Shown here piece after piece: positions 16,220 through 24,834 of a stretch of DNA of 64,000 nt (position 1 is the stretch's first letter; every line of letters begins with the position of its first letter). Both the position numbers and the translations under genes were made by a program. Origin of the DNA: Candidatus Woesearchaeota archaeon (GTDB lineage: Archaea > Nanobdellota > Nanobdellia > Woesearchaeales > UBA9989); contig DUKZ01000038.1 in the NCBI GenBank assembly GCA_013329045.1, positions 2,514 through 66,513 of the forward strand, given 5' to 3'. Below the pieces are notes generated by a model, which was not told the origin of the DNA, ran no database searches, and saw only the letters and a program-made list of their open reading frames with translations.

Positions 16220-17041
16220 TCATTTACATTTCAGTGCAAAAATGTCCCCATAGACACTATTGAGAATCCGAGCGATATTATTCACATGAAGAGAATTTTT
16301 TCTGCTCTTTCTTAGGGTGTGGGTCGCTAAGCAGTACTTGTTAAATGCTGCTGCGTCAAACTTATAGAAGAGCTCATATGCATGCCTGAGCAGATTATTT
16401 ACTTCTTTTAGCTCGCTTCGATCATTGGATGATTCATGAAAATAATGATACTCATCACCAAGTTTCTCCAGCCGGTCCAAGAGCAGATAATATAATGGCA
16501 CCTTTTCGTATTCGGGGTGACCTTTCTTAATGAGTGTTCGCTGGCAATAATTTATGAGCTTGTCGATCGTCTTATCTATGGAGCTTGCCTGCTCATAGGA
16601 TATTGCATCTGCGAGCTCTAGGAGAAGAAGGAATATCCTTCTGAAAATAACCATAAAATCCTCATCCGATTCTTTTGTGATATCCTTGATTACAACCTGT
16701 TGTTTTGTCTGGGCTACAACCTCGTAACCGATGAGGTACTTATCGATGATATCCTGCACAGCCCCCAGCTTATCAAACGTATCGATTGTCAGACAGACTT
16801 CATCTACACCGGCGCGATACATGCTGGGAAGCACCTTGATGAGCGTGTCGGCATAATCTTTAATCTTAACTGCTGCACGGGCATCCTTCTTCTCAGAAAA
16901 GAGAACAATCTCATTGCCAACAACACACAGGTCTACCATCCTTTTCTCATCGAGATGGTGCTGCTTTACCCATTCGATCGGCAGGGTGATTGTAAAAGAC
17001 TGCCTACCTCTTGGACCCTGCCTTGTTAGCCTCTTTTCCAT
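16220..17041 (-). CDS. PhoU-like regulator with AbrB/SpoVT DNA-binding domain
   Basis: A 273-residue protein of the archaeal PhoU group. The N-terminal SpoVT/AbrB-like domain (about 1-50) has RLTRQGPRGRQSFTITLPIEWVKQHHL; the rest is helical and PhoU-like (for example FMVIFRRIFLLLLELADAI and RLEKLGDEYHYFHE). It probably senses phosphate status or interacts with a transporter, inferred from the family. The start is the ATG about 25 bases after the TATA box GTTATTTAAACTC (about 17060-17072), implying a leaderless message; ATG/GTG codons just upstream are alternatives. No Pst genes are present here. Confidence 0.82.
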   Translation of the reverse strand: MEKRLTRQGPRGRQSFTITLPIEWVKQHHLDEKRMVDLCVVGNEIVLFSEKKDARAAVKIKDYADTLIKVLPSMYRAGVDEVCLTIDTFDKLGAVQDIIDKYLIGYEVVAQTKQQVVIKDITKESDEDFMVIFRRIFLLLLELADAISYEQASSIDKTIDKLINYCQRTLIKKGHPEYEKVPLYYLLLDRLEKLGDEYHYFHESSNDRSELKEVNNLLRHAYELFYKFDAAAFNKYCLATHTLRKSRKNSLHVNNIARILNSVYGDIFALKCK

Positions 17042-17179
17042 GCGCATCACATTATTTGCAGAGTTTAAATAACTTTGTATTTCTTATTATATAATATTAC
17101 TAATATTTTGTTATAGGATTAGTTATTACAATTTTTTTCGCTAGTGAACCTGTGGATGAAAACATCCGGAGGGACAACA

Positions 17180-17740
17180 ATGCGAGAAACATTATGCGAG
17201 GCGCTGGAGGCAATGATGACCCCTGATATCGAGGCAAATGCATGCTATGGAACCATAGCGTATGATATCCACGGGTTCTACACCCAGCAGGGGATAGAAC
17301 AAGGGTGGCAAGGGCTCGATGACGTGCACCCACTAGACAAAGACACCCCCACTAACATGCGAAAGAATATCGATGCGGCAATCGCCCAGATCGGCTATTG
17401 GCTCACAATGGTGGATGTCTCATCTGAAGAGAGTGTGCTGGAAGCAATGGTTGCTGCAACTGAATTTGATACATCTAATCCCTTAGTGCAAGGAGCAGCA
17501 CTTCGTGCATGGGATCAGTGGCGAGGATTTGTAGCAACCTACCAAGCTGGGAGAATCACGCCTGGACATCCCCAATTTCGGGAGAGCAACCACAGGCAGT
17601 TTACAACACCATGGAAAGAACTACCAGCTGAGACACGCATGAAGGATTATGAGGTTGTGGCAATTGTTGCAGACAGGATGCTTGCACTGTCACAACCTGG
17701 CTATGAACCAAAGCATGCGATATATGATTTTGGGGGATAA
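17180..17740 (+). CDS. Hypothetical protein with a RyR-like C-terminal region
   Basis: A 186-residue protein. The start is set at the ATG with CGGAGGG six bases upstream; the longer reading from 17144 lacks a site. The N-terminal two thirds are not recognised. The C-terminal segment TTPWKELPAETRMKDYEVVAIVADRM resembles the RyR domain pattern (W-x-eL-p...R...), a weak match made by eye. It is rich in Trp and Asp. The stop codon lies in the loop of a strong terminator hairpin. Single-gene unit. Confidence 0.6.
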   Translation: MRETLCEALEAMMTPDIEANACYGTIAYDIHGFYTQQGIEQGWQGLDDVHPLDKDTPTNMRKNIDAAIAQIGYWLTMVDVSSEESVLEAMVAATEFDTSNPLVQGAALRAWDQWRGFVATYQAGRITPGHPQFRESNHRQFTTPWKELPAETRMKDYEVVAIVADRMLALSQPGYEPKHAIYDFGG

Positions 17741-17765
17741 ACCCCCTTTTCTTTTTATTTTTATC
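17732..17765 (+). terminator. Hairpin terminator overlapping a stop codon
   Basis: GGGGG (17732-17736) and CCCCC (17742-17746) flank ATAAA, which contains the stop TAA of the preceding gene; the run TTTTCTTTTTATTTTTAT follows. A G/C hairpin followed by a T tract is a good intrinsic-type terminator. Confidence 0.7.
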
Positions 17766-17806
17766 TCAGGTTTTTATCTCAGCGCAGGATTTACTTTGCG
17801 TACAAA

Positions 17807-17817
17807 AATTATATAAG
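17807..17817 (+). promoter_or_regulatory. TATA box for the leaderless gene at 17840
   Basis: AATTATATAAG lies with its centre about 28 bases upstream of the ATG at 17840, so transcription should start at or next to the start codon. Confidence 0.65.
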
Positions 17818-17839
17818 CTGTGGCCTGGTTTTTGTTGGC

Positions 17840-18271
17840 ATGGAGAACCTTTGCCAGTATAAAACGGGTTGCTTTGGGTGCTGCGGCTTTCGCTTTGGGG
17901 CAAAAGAAGTCATTTTCTCCGCTGTTGTCCAGCATAATTCAGAGTTTGAAGAGATCCTTGATAAAGAAGCATTTAGGGACAGGGCAGATACCTGGGACCT
18001 GAACCACGGCCTGTGCCGGAACTTTGGAAAGCTAAAGAACGGGACTCATGGATGCCTCATCTACCCAAAAGAAGGGGAGGCTGACCATCGGCGGGGGCAC
18101 TGCGACATCGGGTATGAATGCCAGACGCTCAAAACGTTCCTCTCCTGGCCAAAAGATAAACAAGCCAAATTCCAAGCTTTCCTTGAAGAAAAAGACCTTG
18201 ACCTGTATGACTATTCAACAGGGATGTTCAACGGGAGCCTTCTCAAGGAGTTTATTCATCATATAAAATAA
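17840..18271 (+). CDS. Cys-rich small protein, possible YkgJ-like metal or Fe-S binding
   Basis: A 143-residue soluble protein with nine cysteines in clusters: C5-x5-C11-x2-C14-C15 near the start, then single Cys in LCRNFG and GCLIYP, and a pair GHCDIGYEC. The CxxCC...C...C pattern resembles the YkgJ/UPF0153 group of putative zinc- or iron-chelating proteins, but this is a by-eye resemblance. The function is unknown. The start lies one TATA distance from AATTATATAAG, so it is leaderless. Its last 20 bases overlap the small convergent gene at 18252. Confidence 0.65.
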   Translation: MENLCQYKTGCFGCCGFRFGAKEVIFSAVVQHNSEFEEILDKEAFRDRADTWDLNHGLCRNFGKLKNGTHGCLIYPKEGEADHRRGHCDIGYECQTLKTFLSWPKDKQAKFQAFLEEKDLDLYDYSTGMFNGSLLKEFIHHIK

Positions 18272-18422
18272 AGACTGCACACTTGTTGAGGGCTGAACCC
18301 ATCACCCGGAAATCAACGATGCTCTTCCCATCATTTTGCAGGCGCCCTAGCTCCTCATTGATCTTCTCATTCATCTGGTTATACTGCACATTAAACAGGT
18401 CAATTACCAATACCTTCTTCAT
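18252..18422 (-). CDS. Small Cse60-like protein (56 aa)
   Basis: A short gene: 56 residues beginning MKKVLVIDLFNVQYNQMNE and ending CAVFILYDE. GGAGGTGA stands five bases before its ATG, a very strong ribosome binding site, and it overlaps the end of the membrane-protein gene by 23 bases, as in a translationally coupled operon. The beta-alpha-beta pattern (KVLVIDLF, helix NEKINEELGRL, SIVDFRVMG, CAVFILYDE) resembles the small Cse60-like family, a by-eye match. Function unknown. Confidence 0.7.
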   Translation of the reverse strand: MKKVLVIDLFNVQYNQMNEKINEELGRLQNDGKSIVDFRVMGSALNKCAVFILYDE

Positions 18423-19416
18423 CCGCCTCACCTCCAGAAAAAAACTGATCCCACAAGCTTTGATACCTAATGACTGTCTGAGTCTTTTGCAATGTCCTCA
18501 TCTTTGTCACATTCCGGGTCTCTTCTACTGGCCTCATCTCCTGCCTTGACTCTACCCTTTGAACCACTTTTAAGCGTGACGACTCGATTGTTATTGGCAC
18601 TCTTGTCACAACTTCCCTGTTGCCGCATACCGTCTTTGCCGTCTCCTCATTGATGAACAAAACAAAGTCTTTTCCTTCCTGGAACAATGTCCTCCATTTA
18701 TATGCACCGAAAATTTTACACTGGCTCGAGCCGACCTTGAAGTCAACATCCCTCCAGCAATCAAAGAAGTTCCCATTGTATACTTCACAAACATCAAGAT
18801 TTAGGTGGAGCACCCTGAGGCGTTCTTCATTGCAGAATTTCCACTGCTGCTGATAATATCCAGTCTTCAAAGGACTTTGCTCAAAATAGCCAACATCACT
18901 GCTGTAATTGTACTCTTTCTTCGACAAGTCTCCCAAGGGAGCAATGGTATATTGAAGGGGCTCTTCCCAGCACCCGTACTCCATTGATGACTCTTCGCGG
19001 TATGAGGACTCATTTATGGGAACATAGATTGTCTCGTTTACTGTGACATTCACCAAAAAAGGCTTGATTGTAGTAAAAGATTCCTCGACTACATATGGTT
19101 CTTTGAATGAAACAACCTTGGTTACCGTGTAGGGCACCTGATAGACACGAAGGAATACCACAATCAACAATATGATGACCAAGACAAGGAGAGTTATCAA
19201 GAGGCTGGGGCGAAGAGCCCTCCCCTTCTTTTGTTTTTGCTCTTTGACGACTTCCTTTTGGACAACAGGCGCGTTCCTTGGGTAGTGCTCTTGGGGAATG
19301 ACCTTTGGCTCATCTTGCACAACCTTCTCTTCTGGCCCTTTTGCCTTTGCCTGCAAAGCTTCATTCCTTGCAGTTCTCCTCCTTCGAGAGAGCCTCCCCT
19401 CAGAATCTTTCTTCAT
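18400..19416 (-). CDS. Single-pass membrane protein with Cys-containing external domain
   Basis: A 338-residue protein: a basic, Arg/Lys/Glu-rich cytosolic part (about 1-70), one membrane helix (about 71-92) and an external domain (about 93-300) with about seven Cys (for example GCWEEP, KFCNEE, DVCEVY, FDCWRD, SQCKIF, TVCGNRE) that could form disulfides. The end is charged. The start is the ATG after AAGAGGT; a TTG at 19446 is less likely. TATA TTTATATAATAG lies at about 19450-19462. I do not recognise the family. A small Cse60-like gene follows in the same operon. Confidence 0.7.
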   Translation of the reverse strand: MKKDSEGRLSRRRRTARNEALQAKAKGPEEKVVQDEPKVIPQEHYPRNAPVVQKEVVKEQKQKKGRALRPSLLITLLVLVIILLIVVFLRVYQVPYTVTKVVSFKEPYVVEESFTTIKPFLVNVTVNETIYVPINESSYREESSMEYGCWEEPLQYTIAPLGDLSKKEYNYSSDVGYFEQSPLKTGYYQQQWKFCNEERLRVLHLNLDVCEVYNGNFFDCWRDVDFKVGSSQCKIFGAYKWRTLFQEGKDFVLFINEETAKTVCGNREVVTRVPITIESSRLKVVQRVESRQEMRPVEETRNVTKMRTLQKTQTVIRYQSLWDQFFSGGEADEEGIGN

Positions 19417-19512
19417 ACAAACCTCTTTTTCCTCTATAACCACCAATACTATTATATAAACTTTCCTAAAGAGGGAAAAATAAGTTTACGTGCTTTTTAC
19501 CGGGTAACCTTC

Positions 19513-19599
19513 GCCAATACCGCCACTGGCAGCAAACCGTTTTTGCACTACAAAAACTTGGGCTTTGAGACCCAAGCCATTTGCGCCGGGGGTATTGGC
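19513..19599. repeat. Cruciform element (structured-repeat family, copy 2)
   Basis: The outer arms GCCAATACC (19513-19521) and GGTATTGGC (19591-19599) pair perfectly. The left inner border is CCACTGGCAGCAAACCG and the right TTTGCGCCGG, matching other family copies (ACTGGC...GCGCC). The inner hairpins are GTTTTTG-cacta-CAAAAAC and TTGGG-ctttgaga-CCCAA, with GCAAA/TTTGC as a middle stem. Confidence 0.8.
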
Positions 19600-19650
19600 T
19601 TTCATAATCAGCTAGGAAAAGCATATTAACTCCTGAAGGAACAAGACCTC

Positions 19651-20154
19651 ATGTACATCCGCACCAAAATGATATCCGGTCTGCCTTATGCTTACCTTGT
19701 CGATAATGAATGGACAAGTAAAGGAGCCCGCCAAAAGATAAGATCATATCTTGGACGGGTGCATGAGGTAGGGGAAGAGGTAGCCCTAGATTTCCTCTCC
19801 ACCCTCAAAGAGCCGATAGGAGGATATGTTCGGGGGAGTTCACGGAAAAAAATTGTTGATGAGCTTGTCCTCTTTGAATTAAAGAAGTGCGGCTTCTCAA
19901 AAGTGAAGAGAGGATATAAAAAAGGCAGGATCAGGCTCGATTATGGTGATGAGGGGTTTACCAAAAAGATTGTCCTGCAGATCAATGAAGGGCATTTGTG
20001 CAACCACACGATCCAGGAGATCATCTCTTTCAAGGCGATGGGGGATGAGCACAAGGATGGGTATGCCCTTGCTGAACGGTTTGTGCATGCGGGAATTGCC
20101 ATCCCAAAGGAACTATTTGTCGCGTATTTCCAGAAAAATCATTTGAAAGGATGA
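19651..20154 (+). CDS. Hypothetical protein with transposase-like N-terminal motif
   Basis: A 167-residue protein. The start MYIRTKMISGLPYAYLVDNEW...ARQKIRSYLGRVHEV resembles the YLVEn...gk.RQK...YLG motif found at the N-terminus of some IS transposases and related archaeal proteins. The catalytic transposase core is missing, so this is a free-standing domain with a basic middle part (KRGYKKGRIRLDYG). The C-terminal half is helical. GAAGGA precedes the ATG by ten bases. Function unknown; nucleic-acid binding is a reasonable guess. Confidence 0.6.
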   Translation: MYIRTKMISGLPYAYLVDNEWTSKGARQKIRSYLGRVHEVGEEVALDFLSTLKEPIGGYVRGSSRKKIVDELVLFELKKCGFSKVKRGYKKGRIRLDYGDEGFTKKIVLQINEGHLCNHTIQEIISFKAMGDEHKDGYALAERFVHAGIAIPKELFVAYFQKNHLKG

Positions 20155-20178
20155 TTGGGATAAGACCAAAAAAAGTGT

Positions 20179-21915
20179 TTACACGACCGTCACGCTCTTT
20201 GCCAAATTTCTCGGTTTGTCGATGGGCAGATTAAGAGATTTTGCCATCTCGTACGTGAGGATCTGCCCTATCAGGTTTGAGCAGAGAGCAAAGATGTATT
20301 CGTTCTCCACCGGGATGATAAAAGAGGCTTTTGCCTTGAATAGCGGTTCCTTGTTTGAGGTGATGATCGTGAATGCACCCCTTGATTCTACCTCTTTCAT
20401 GTTCGAGATGGTGAATTCCTCATTGTTGTAGAGGAAATTGATCACCGGCACGCCATCAGTAATCAGAGCAAGGGGGCCGTGCTTTAAAGACCTTGACTGG
20501 AGGCCCTCTGCATGGATGTAGGCGATTTCCTTGATCTTTAATGCAACTTCTAGTGCGATTGGCTCGTATAAGAGATTGCCCAACACGAACATGCTTTGCT
20601 TTGTCTTGATTTGCTCAGTTAATTTTTCAATGGGCTTTTGGTTCAGCGAGAGGGTCTTGTTAAATGCAGGTGGAATGGATTCGAGCTTTCCCTCAAGCCC
20701 CAGCTCTCTTGCGATGAGCAGCAAGGAGAGGCATTGATTAGTAAACGCCTTTGTCGAGGCAACACAGATCTCTGGCCCTGCCAAACATTCAAGGACCATG
20801 TCACTCATGCGCTGCAATGTGGAATAGGGAACGTTTAGGATGGAGACAATCTTCATTTCCGGATAGCGCTCCTTTAGGACTTTTAGCTCCTTGATAACAT
20901 CCATTGTCTCGCCTGACTGGGAGATGGGAATGACGAGCGCATCATCAGAATAGTAGACTGGTGAGATATCTGCTGCATTCTGGGCCATCGCATCGATGCC
21001 CAGCCTGGTGAACACTTTTTCCCCAAACTTTGCCGCATGATAAGAGGTACCGATACCGACCAACAAAACCCTCCCTGCAGCCTTAATCATTTTTGCAGCC
21101 TTGAAGAATTTTTCCTTCTGAGCTGTTGCTGCAGAATTGAGCAAGATCTGGGCCCTTTCCGGCTGCTCCATAATCTCTTTGATCATATAATGGGGATATT
21201 CTTTCTTTTCCCCCTCATTTGATGCAAACTCAAATTCGACAATCTCCTTTTTTATAGGTTGGAGCTTTTTATTAAAGATGCGGTACTCATTTCCAGAAAT
21301 AATGGCGCATTCATCATCATCAAAAAAGATCGCCTTTTGCGTTGTGTCGGCAAATGCGTATACATCAGAAGCCAGGATCATGTGGTTCTTTGCGAGCCCG
21401 AGGCATAAAGGGGAATCACGCTTGAACGCATAGAGATTCTGATCACCCTTAATTATTACAAGCAGTGCAAACTGGCCTTTGATATCATTGAAGAAATCAA
21501 CCATGATCTCCTGCATCTTCTTTGTCTTGAGCTGCTCTTCGATGTAATGGGCGAGCACCTCTGAATCCGTCTGTGAAGTGAAGATGTGGCCTTTCTTTTC
21601 GAGCTCTGCCTTGAGCTCGATATAGTTGTCGATGATACCATTATGGACTACTGCCACTTCCTTGTTTTCTGTCACGTGCGGATGGGCATTTGCCTCTGTG
21701 ACCCCTCCATGGGTGCTCCATCTCGTGTGGAGTATTGCAATCTTTGTCTTCTTGTCGATATCGGGGATCTGGATCGCCCCGACTTTCTTTATGAGAAGGT
21801 TGCCATCAAAATACCCAAAAGAATCATAGCCACGGTATTCGAGCTTTTTTAATCTGCCGAATGCCTCTTTCAAGGTAAATTCCTGTTCTGCCACCATTCC
21901 AATAATGCCGCACAT
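20179..21915 (-). CDS. glmS: Glutamine-fructose-6-phosphate aminotransferase
   Basis: A 578-residue enzyme making glucosamine 6-phosphate from fructose 6-phosphate and glutamine. The catalytic Cys2 is in MCGIIGMV; the glutaminase domain continues with RGYDSFG, HTRWSTHGG and TDSEVLAH. Two SIS sugar-isomerase domains follow (GIGTSYHAAKF, ISQSGETMDVI, ASTKAFTNQ), ending in the classic KPRNLAKSVTV. It is the last gene of the operon glmM-glmU-glmS, two bases after glmU, and starts the UDP-GlcNAc pathway that the operon completes. Confidence 0.96.
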   Translation of the reverse strand: MCGIIGMVAEQEFTLKEAFGRLKKLEYRGYDSFGYFDGNLLIKKVGAIQIPDIDKKTKIAILHTRWSTHGGVTEANAHPHVTENKEVAVVHNGIIDNYIELKAELEKKGHIFTSQTDSEVLAHYIEEQLKTKKMQEIMVDFFNDIKGQFALLVIIKGDQNLYAFKRDSPLCLGLAKNHMILASDVYAFADTTQKAIFFDDDECAIISGNEYRIFNKKLQPIKKEIVEFEFASNEGEKKEYPHYMIKEIMEQPERAQILLNSAATAQKEKFFKAAKMIKAAGRVLLVGIGTSYHAAKFGEKVFTRLGIDAMAQNAADISPVYYSDDALVIPISQSGETMDVIKELKVLKERYPEMKIVSILNVPYSTLQRMSDMVLECLAGPEICVASTKAFTNQCLSLLLIARELGLEGKLESIPPAFNKTLSLNQKPIEKLTEQIKTKQSMFVLGNLLYEPIALEVALKIKEIAYIHAEGLQSRSLKHGPLALITDGVPVINFLYNNEEFTISNMKEVESRGAFTIITSNKEPLFKAKASFIIPVENEYIFALCSNLIGQILTYEMAKSLNLPIDKPRNLAKSVTVV

Positions 21916-21917
21916 CG

Positions 21918-23081
21918 TTATCCCCCGTTTTCCACATCTTTTTTTATGATCTCTCCTGGGAGCGTTGTGGTGTTTGGCCAGAGTTTCCTTCCAGGATAAA
22001 TGATCGTATTGACACCTGTCTTTGCATGATCACCAATCACGACACCGAATTTCCTTCTTCCTGTGTCTTGCAAAGAGCCATGTACCATGCTCTTTACGTT
22101 TCCATTGTCATGCCTGAGATTTGCGACGATGGTACCAGCCCCAAGGTTGACATGCTCACCAATGATGGAATCGCCAAGGACGTTGTGATGGGGGATAGTT
22201 GCTTTTTCCATCAGAATGCTGTTTTTTACTTCGCAAAACGCACCGATCTTGCACCCTTTACCTATATACGTCGATCCTCGGATATAGCAATGAGGACCGA
22301 GAATGGCATCATCATCGATGATCACTTTTCCTTCTATGATGACCCCCTCCTTTATCGTCACATTTTTCCCTTTTCTTATGATCCCTGACTTATCTGCTTT
22401 CATAGCCCTCATGAGCGCTTCTTGCCCATCGATCAAACTCCAGGGATAGCCAATGCTCATCCAGAAAGAGGATTTTACTATATGAATATCATGGACCCTT
22501 GCACATTGTGAAACTGCATCAGTGAGCTCAATTTCTCCCCTCGTTGAGGGCTTTTGCTTTTCTATGAGAGGGAAGATATCGTCTGATAGGAGATATGAAG
22601 AGGTGTTACCCTGTGTTGATATCTTTTCCTTTGGCTTTTCGATGATCTGCTGGAGAAGATCTCCTTTTGCTTTGAGTATGCCGAATTGTTCATGCTCTTT
22701 TGTTTCGAATGAGAGGATAGCGTTCTTGTGTTTGAGCATCTCCTTTAGGTCCTCGGTGCAGATAAGGTCATCACCACTGAGCACAAAGAAGTTGCCTTTC
22801 ACTTTTCCTTTAGCTGCAAGAAGGGCGCCTCCTGTTCCATCCTGTACTTTTTGGGTGATATAGGTGAGCTTGATTCCTTTGTACTTGGATCCAAGATGCT
22901 CTTTGATCATCTCTGCCTTATAACCCACGACAATGATCGCCTCATCAGTCAAGGGCTGGAGCTGGGAGAGGATGTATTCGATAATGGTTGTTCCTGCCAA
23001 TGGGAGGAGAGCTTTTGGCCTCGTCAGGGTGAGTGGATATGTCCTTGTTGATTTTCCGGCTGCCAGGATCACTGCTTTCAT
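21918..23081 (-). CDS. glmU: Bifunctional sugar-1-phosphate nucleotidyl-/acetyltransferase (GlmU-like)
   Basis: A 387-residue archaeal GlmU-type enzyme. The N-terminal nucleotidyltransferase domain begins MKAVILAAGKSTRTYPLTLTRPKALLPLAG; the C-terminal half (about 240-385) is a left-handed beta-helix of hexapeptide repeats (VTIKEGVIIEGKVIIDDDAILGPHCYIRGSTYIG) with the late segment GAGTIVANLRHD. It should acetylate GlcN-1-P and join it to UTP. The start is the ATG that overlaps the glmM stop by four bases (ATGA), so the two are translationally coupled. Confidence 0.93.
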   Translation of the reverse strand: MKAVILAAGKSTRTYPLTLTRPKALLPLAGTTIIEYILSQLQPLTDEAIIVVGYKAEMIKEHLGSKYKGIKLTYITQKVQDGTGGALLAAKGKVKGNFFVLSGDDLICTEDLKEMLKHKNAILSFETKEHEQFGILKAKGDLLQQIIEKPKEKISTQGNTSSYLLSDDIFPLIEKQKPSTRGEIELTDAVSQCARVHDIHIVKSSFWMSIGYPWSLIDGQEALMRAMKADKSGIIRKGKNVTIKEGVIIEGKVIIDDDAILGPHCYIRGSTYIGKGCKIGAFCEVKNSILMEKATIPHHNVLGDSIIGEHVNLGAGTIVANLRHDNGNVKSMVHGSLQDTGRRKFGVVIGDHAKTGVNTIIYPGRKLWPNTTTLPGEIIKKDVENGG

Positions 23082-24442
23082 ACGCCAATTTCCTCCTGCA
23101 ACGCATCCAGGATAATTTTTGCCAGGCGACCTAGCTTTGCTTTGTCTTTGCCTTCGAGCATGAGACGGCATTTGCACTCAGTCCCGGAATAGCGAAAGAG
23201 AGTCCTCCCTTCCCCATTTAGCTCCTCTTTTGCCTCTGCCATTACCCGTTGCACTTTTGGCATCTCCTCAAAAGGCTTTTTTTGCTTCACTTGTATACTC
23301 TTTATCACCTGTGGATAAGGGTTTAGATGCGCAATGAGCTCTGATACCTTCTTTTTCTCCCGAATCATCACATCCAGGACTGCCAATGAAGTAATGATAG
23401 CATCACCAGAAGTGACAAAATCCCCAAGGATGATATGACCTGAAAACTCACCACCAAGGTTATACCCTGATTTTCCCATCTCCTCAATCACATACCGATC
23501 ACCATTTTCTACCCGTACAACCTTCCCTCCAAGCTTTCCTAGCTCCTCATCAACAAACATATTGGAATAATCAGTGACGACCAACGTATCTTTTTTGAGT
23601 TTGCTGCGTCCAAGCATGTCCTTTGCAAGCAGCACCATGATCTTATCACCGTTGACTTCCCTGCCTTTCTCATCGCAAATGATGACACGGTCACCATCAC
23701 CATCAAGAGCTATTCCTATATCCGCATGATTCTCGACGACTGTCTTCATCAGCCGTTCTGGATATTGCGCCCCGCACTCCTTATTGATATTCAACCCGTC
23801 AGGGGAATTGTTCAAGATGATGAGCTCTGCCCCTAGCTCCTTGAATATCTCCGGGGCGATGTAGTAGCCGGCCCCATTTGCAACATCAAGGACAATCTTC
23901 AAACCAACAAGGCTCCTGTTATTGATCGAAAATTTCGCAAATGCGATGTACCTGCCCCGTGCATCTTCTATCCTTGTTGCCTTCCCAATAAGGTCAGCCC
24001 TGATATGATCTGCATGAAACTCTTCCCTGTTGAGATACTCCTCGATCCGAAGTTCCATATCATCACTGAGCTTGAAGCCATCGCCATCAAAGATCTTGAT
24101 GCCATTATCCTCTGCAGGGTTATGTGATGCGGTGAGCATTATTCCTGCCGCACAATTCATTGATTTTGCCATGTGGCCAAGTGCTGGCGTTGGCACGGGA
24201 CCGACGAGGAGGACATCAACACCCATCGAGAGAATTCCAGCGGTGAGGGCAGATTCAAGCATATATCCTGAGAGACGGGTGTCCTTGCCAATGACAATCC
24301 TTGGCTTGCCGGATGTCTGTGTTTTCTTAAAGACGTGAGCGACCGCTTTTCCGACGCGAAGCGCCATCTCTGGCGTCATTGGGAAGACATTTGCAATCCC
24401 CCTGATTCCATCAGTCCCAAATACTTTTCTTGACCCATTCAT
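23078..24442 (-). CDS. glmM: Phosphoglucosamine mutase
   Basis: A 454-residue alpha-phosphohexomutase converting GlcN-6-P to GlcN-1-P. Seen are FGTDGIRGIAN (start), the phosphoserine loop TASHNPAEDNGIKIF (about 95-109), the metal site DGDGDR (about 233-238), the sugar loop GGEFSGH and the phosphate-binding RYSGTECKCR near the end. The start is the ATG with GAAGGT seven bases upstream; a GTG five codons earlier is less likely. First gene of the glm operon. Phosphomannomutase activity cannot be excluded, but the operon favours GlcN. Confidence 0.95.
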   Translation of the reverse strand: MNGSRKVFGTDGIRGIANVFPMTPEMALRVGKAVAHVFKKTQTSGKPRIVIGKDTRLSGYMLESALTAGILSMGVDVLLVGPVPTPALGHMAKSMNCAAGIMLTASHNPAEDNGIKIFDGDGFKLSDDMELRIEEYLNREEFHADHIRADLIGKATRIEDARGRYIAFAKFSINNRSLVGLKIVLDVANGAGYYIAPEIFKELGAELIILNNSPDGLNINKECGAQYPERLMKTVVENHADIGIALDGDGDRVIICDEKGREVNGDKIMVLLAKDMLGRSKLKKDTLVVTDYSNMFVDEELGKLGGKVVRVENGDRYVIEEMGKSGYNLGGEFSGHIILGDFVTSGDAIITSLAVLDVMIREKKKVSELIAHLNPYPQVIKSIQVKQKKPFEEMPKVQRVMAEAKEELNGEGRTLFRYSGTECKCRLMLEGKDKAKLGRLAKIILDALQEEIGV

Positions 24443-24457
24443 ATTCAATACCTTCAC

Positions 24458-24834
24458 TCAACTAGTATACCGTTTAGTATATTTCCTGTGTGTTTGTGAG
24501 AGGGGATTTAGGCACCAGTTTCTGGTTTCCTCTTTTGCATTCGCTGCCATGCATCTCTCATGACCTTATCGACGTTGAAGAGGATGTTTAAATAGTTAAT
24601 GCAAAAAAAAGTCGAACCGCTAAAATGATTGCTCACTTATTTCTTCCCAAATGATCAAAAGGCCACTCATCAGGGAGGGAGAAACAAAAGGAAGTGAAAC
24701 AAGCGAGATTATTAGCATCAAAGGGAGCAGTTCCCTAATTAGATGAATGATTATTCTCTATATTCTTAGAATATTACTAATTTTTTCATAATATTTGATA
24801 AATTTTATATATTCACCCTCACTTTTCCTGCAGT
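24458..24834. other. glmM leader and divergent promoter region
   Basis: A 377-base gap between divergent genes. On the minus side a TATA-like CTATTTAAAC (about 24586-24595) lies about 29 bases before an ATG that opens an 17-codon reading frame (24508-24561, starting MRDAWQRMQKR), ending 65 bases before glmM; it may be a leader peptide or chance. The leader also holds the hairpin ACCAG-aaa-CTGGT. On the plus side TTTTATATATTC (24805-24816) is the TATA box of the leaderless gene at 24835. Nothing else is seen. Confidence 0.45.

Noticed and set aside
24458-24600. glmS-type ribozyme in the glm operon leader
   Set aside because: The leader precedes glmM, not glmS, and the ribozyme core is not visible; such ribozymes are known from bacteria.
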